This document shows, piece after piece, positions 61,616 through 64,000 of a stretch of DNA of 64,000 bases. Location: assembly GCA_965220415.1 (NCBI GenBank), contig OZ244829.1, positions 372,001-436,000 on the forward strand, given 5' to 3'. The translations under genes were made by a program, and so were the position numbers. This DNA comes from JAJDTR01 sp965220415. GTDB lineage: Bacteria; Poribacteria; WGA-4E; JAJDTR01. The stretch's first letter is position 1; each line of letters starts with the position of its first letter. A model generated the notes under the pieces. That model did no database searches, was not told the origin of the DNA, and saw nothing but the letters and a program-made list of their open reading frames with translations.

Positions 61616-62521
61616 TTACCCTTCACGCCACGGCGGCACCGTCCACGTGTTGAACCAGTTCCATTTCCAGATGACTTTCTTTGCCGGCATTTCCACCTCG
61701 TATTGAATTCCAGCCGTGAAGGGAAGCACTGTGGTTCTATCCCCTGCCGCCTCGCGAATCCACTCGATAAATGCCAACACATCGGTGACGTTTGGGGGCC
61801 AAGTGCCGTGCGGAATTGGATCACTGGCGCTGTCCGTCCTGTAATGCGTCGGAATGAGGTAGCGGGGCTGTATGAGGTCGAGACAGTCAAGAAGATTCTG
61901 CGTATGATTTGGCCCTTCCCACTCCGTCAACCCTAGTTTCATGTGAATGAGAAAGTCGACGCGCCCCTGTATGTTTTTCAGGGCGGGATACGGCGAATGC
62001 ATGTCGCCGGTGTGCAGTACGGAGATGTTCTTTTCCACGTGCGACACCAGATACCCGCACGTCGGTGTACATGGGTCCGAATTTTCCCCGCTTTCGACGG
62101 TCTCGACCTTTAGTGCTCCTAGATCTGCCTCGAATGGACCTGGAAACTCGCGGACATCCGCTTGGCTGTCGTCAAGATGTTTGGGATAAAGCACCTGAAC
62201 CTTCTCCGCTGGCAGATACTTTGTAATTGGAAGATCGCGCTCAAAGGCGGCGTCTCCATAGTTTACATCAATTGGCAACACAGGGTAAACGCAGCCGGGG
62301 CTAACGAAGAGTTTCTTGAATCGGTCGCCTTGGCAAAGTTTTAATAGGGTCGGGGGATGGCAGTGATCGAAGTGTTCGTGGGAGATGAAAATGTAATCGT
62401 AAATCGGCTCCGTGGATTCCAGATTTTCGTTGAAGAGGTACGGGTCGAAAACGATATTGACATCGCCCAAGATGACCTCAAAAGCGCCGCAGCCCCACCA
62501 CCGCATGAATACGTTTTCCAT
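61616..62521 (-). CDS. MBL-fold metal-dependent hydrolase (UlaG-like)
   Basis: A 301-residue metallo-beta-lactamase-fold protein. ATG at 62521 is preferred for the AGGGGA upstream; an in-frame TTG at 62551 lacks a site. The metal motif HEHFDH is at 48-53 (IFISHEHFDHCHPP), with further ligands in ISVLHTGDMH (Asp of GD) and LIPTHYRTDS (His). This pattern fits UlaG/L-ascorbate-6-phosphate lactonase-like or related MBL hydrolases rather than true beta-lactamases. Cytoplasmic. Substrate unknown; a lactone or phosphoester is plausible. The DJ-1/PfpI gene lies 123 bp upstream on the same strand. Confidence 0.87.
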   Translation of the reverse strand: MENVFMRWWGCGAFEVILGDVNIVFDPYLFNENLESTEPIYDYIFISHEHFDHCHPPTLLKLCQGDRFKKLFVSPGCVYPVLPIDVNYGDAAFERDLPITKYLPAEKVQVLYPKHLDDSQADVREFPGPFEADLGALKVETVESGENSDPCTPTCGYLVSHVEKNISVLHTGDMHSPYPALKNIQGRVDFLIHMKLGLTEWEGPNHTQNLLDCLDLIQPRYLIPTHYRTDSASDPIPHGTWPPNVTDVLAFIEWIREAAGDRTTVLPFTAGIQYEVEMPAKKVIWKWNWFNTWTVPPWREG

Positions 62522-62644
62522 GGTGTGTTCCCCTAGGCGTAACCTTGCCAAATTGTGCGCGGCGATTGTAAAGTTGTCATGTTTACAACCGCCATTGAAA
62601 CTGTAACTACTGGCAGGATTGCTAATGCCATGAGTCCCGGCGGG

Positions 62645-63208
62645 TCATCGACCGTCGCGCGCGGCGTTCAAAAGCTTCATGTACTCGCGCATCCAGGGTG
62701 CATTGTCGTGGAAGGTGCGCGCCGTCACAATATTCCCGTCTACCACCACCGGTTCGTCCACATAGGTTGCGCCGCAAACCTCGGCATCAAAACGGCATTT
62801 CGCGACAGTTGTTATCGTTTTGCCTTTGATGACGCCTGCCTTAGCCACAATTTCAATACCGTGGCACACGGAGGCGATAGGTTTGCCGCTCTCCCCAAAG
62901 TGTCGAGTGATTGCCATCAAGTCTTCATCGTAACGGATATACTCTGGAGCGCGCCCACCCGAAATCACCAGTCCCAGGTAGGTTTCAGGATTGACCTCCC
63001 GAAACGCTATGTCCGCAACGAACTCGTATCCCTTCGACTCCACCGTTATGTCCCACTCCGGATGCGCGTCGTGCTGTACTAGGTGGTAAGTGCGTTTCTC
63101 AGGTGCGCCAACCAGTACCTCATAACCGTCTTCGGCGATGCGGTAGTAGGGATAAAGCGTATCAGTGACTTCGGCGGCATCGCCAATTACTAACAGAACC
63201 TTTTCCAT
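62645..63208 (-). CDS. DJ-1/PfpI-family protein
   Basis: A 187-residue class I glutamine amidotransferase-like protein. The nucleophile elbow is IASVCHGIEI with Cys115 and His116; VISGGRAPEYIR and a conserved Glu (near residue 15) complete the DJ-1/PfpI pattern. Members include chaperones, glyoxalase-like and deglycase-like proteins and intracellular peptidases, so the role here is open. Cytoplasmic. It is upstream of the MBL hydrolase. A hairpin repeat (63261-63281) separates it from the DUF433 gene. Confidence 0.9.
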   Translation of the reverse strand: MEKVLLVIGDAAEVTDTLYPYYRIAEDGYEVLVGAPEKRTYHLVQHDAHPEWDITVESKGYEFVADIAFREVNPETYLGLVISGGRAPEYIRYDEDLMAITRHFGESGKPIASVCHGIEIVAKAGVIKGKTITTVAKCRFDAEVCGATYVDEPVVVDGNIVTARTFHDNAPWMREYMKLLNAARDGR

Positions 63209-63260
63209 TGTGTTTTTCCAGAACTTCTCATTTTGGTATCAAGAACCTATAGAAAAAAAT

Positions 63261-63281
63261 GGTGGGCAGTGCCCACCCTAC
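63261..63281. repeat. GGTGGGCAGTGCCCACC hairpin
   Basis: Perfect hairpin in the GGTGGGCAGTGCCCACCCTAC context, about 85 bp past the DUF433 stop. On the minus strand it is followed by ATTTTTTTCT, so it may terminate the DUF433 transcript. Confidence 0.65.
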
Positions 63282-63368
63282 AATTTAACTGCGGGTGATA
63301 CTTGCGTCAGTCTTATCAGAGAATCATTTTACCCTTATCCCGCTGGCAGTCTGTGACGGAGATTCTCA

Positions 63369-63584
63369 TCAAGCAGGGCGCGCATCAACCGCCTCCAGGG
63401 TCATTTTCAGGTAGGCAACGGCTTGGTCATGAGAGACCGTCGGAAAATCATCAAGAAATTCGTTGAGCGAATCTCCCGCTTCTAGATGTTGAATCAGAAT
63501 TTCAACTGGTACACGGGTACCAGCGAAAACCAAGGCGCCGCTCATAATGTTTGGGTTGCGTGACACAATCTGTTCTTTTTTCAT
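63369..63584 (-). CDS. DUF433 (VapB-like antitoxin family) protein
   Basis: A 71-residue protein with a strong AGGAGG ribosome site; a longer in-frame extension is not supported. QIVSRNPNIMSGALVFAGTRVPVEILIQHLEAGDSLNEFLDDFPTVSHDQAVAYL is a textbook DUF433 winged-helix domain. DUF433 proteins usually pair with a downstream DUF5615 PIN-like toxin. Here the next gene downstream is DJ-1/PfpI, so no toxin partner is present within reach. It may be an orphan antitoxin or act in trans. Confidence 0.88.
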   Translation of the reverse strand: MKKEQIVSRNPNIMSGALVFAGTRVPVEILIQHLEAGDSLNEFLDDFPTVSHDQAVAYLKMTLEAVDARPA

Positions 63585-63770
63585 GGATTGAACCTCCTGC
63601 AACCGCGTTGAATCAGCTGATCGATAGAAAGTCTTACTCACTGTCCGTTCGCTTGATTTCTGCCTTCGGTGATAATCTCCAATTACAGCGAACGTCTGAT
63701 TGGAAGGCATAGTTGCTGAGACAATGCTGGGAGTTTGTTACGACAGCTTGATGTTTCCATGAGCGCAGGA

Positions 63771-64000
63771 TTAAAGGCGAAGGTCTTTCAGGTGGTAGTC
63801 CTTCAGGATGTTTTCTCTTGCCGCCTCGTTCCAGCGGTAGGCATCTTCCTCGCCGATAAAGGGTTGGTAAACGTATCGCGATTCGTGGGGATAACGCAAC
63901 TGTCGGGCATCAATCGCCAAGGCAATCAATCGCGCCCTTTCGTGAATGTATTCCTCGTCGTAGACTATCGGCTTCTCGAAGAAGTGCGTGTTGACATTTA
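63771..64000 (-). CDS. C-terminal end of an unidentified gene (partial)
   Basis: A minus-strand frame of about 76 codons open at the window edge, ending at 63771. The visible C-terminus contains THFFEKPIVYDEEYIHERARLI, LAIDARQLRYPHESRYVYQPF and NEAARENILKDYHLKDLRL. The composition and charge pattern look coding. I do not recognise the family from this fragment; the N-terminus is outside the window. Confidence 0.5.
   Translation of the reverse strand, partial: NVNTHFFEKPIVYDEEYIHERARLIALAIDARQLRYPHESRYVYQPFIGEEDAYRWNEAARENILKDYHLKDLRL

Noticed and set aside
1..64000. tRNA, rRNA, phage, integrase or intact IS transposase genes
   Set aside because: I looked for conserved stems, cores and transposase/integrase motifs and found none that I could support.

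Overview
The window looks like bacterial chromosome from a Candidatus Poribacteria-type organism (marine or sponge-associated). This is inference from gene content: a large expansion of phytanoyl-CoA dioxygenase-like (PhyH) genes, several small secreted LamG proteins, alpha-galactosidase-like glycosidases, a sulfatase, giant secreted proteins combining CxxCH haem motifs, leucine-rich repeats, cohesin-like and dockerin-like modules and a C-terminal NYPNPFNP-type domain, and many short palindromic intergenic repeats. I see no rRNA, tRNA, CRISPR array, prophage or intact transposase gene.

Layout. 1-5.5 kb: a frameshifted Gfo/Idh/MocA dehydrogenase, a LamG protein, a ThuA-like protein and an intact Gfo/Idh/MocA dehydrogenase. 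5.7-9.8 kb: giant secreted protein A. 10.7-14.8 kb: an operon of an SDR lacking its catalytic Lys, a fused alpha/beta 2-oxoacid dehydrogenase E1 and a lipoylated E2. 15-23 kb: a double-parvulin chaperone-like protein, a cupin, a large DUF6785-like membrane protein and three LamG proteins. 23.5-52 kb: the main accessory region, almost all on the minus strand, with 11 PhyH-type and one other 2OG-Fe(II) oxygenase interleaved with alpha-galactosidase-like enzymes, a second DUF6785-like membrane protein, a luciferase-like monooxygenase, a sulfatase, an aldo/keto reductase, an SMP-30 lactonase and an amidohydrolase. 52-57 kb: a third alpha-galactosidase with an NPCBM-like domain and a GH127-like protein. 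57.1-61.3 kb: giant secreted protein B, an inverted paralogue of A. 61.6-64 kb: an MBL-fold hydrolase, a DJ-1/PfpI protein, an orphan DUF433 antitoxin-like gene and a truncated gene at the edge.

How the genes may work together (inference). Glycosidases, sulfatase, lactonase, aldo/keto reductase, Gfo/Idh dehydrogenases, ThuA and LamG proteins suggest use of sulfated, galactose-containing or otherwise modified host glycans. Tight gaps and two ATGA stop/start overlaps tie particular PhyH oxygenases to glycosidases, a lactonase and an amidohydrolase, which suggests that the oxygenases hydroxylate or demodify small sugar-like or lipid-like substrates.

The intergenic space is dominated by mobile or repetitive DNA: a ~208-bp MITE family with GAGCCTGTTTGAA ends and 3-bp target duplications, a second ~158-bp palindromic family (one copy carries a nested insertion of the first), CTCCAGAGGAG hairpins, GGTGGGCACTGCCCACC hairpins, and a ~36-bp micro-cassette (ATCAA...ATCCC) that repeatedly sits inside the other repeats. 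One MITE lies between a truncated HigB-like toxin and a HigA-like antitoxin fused to TPRs.
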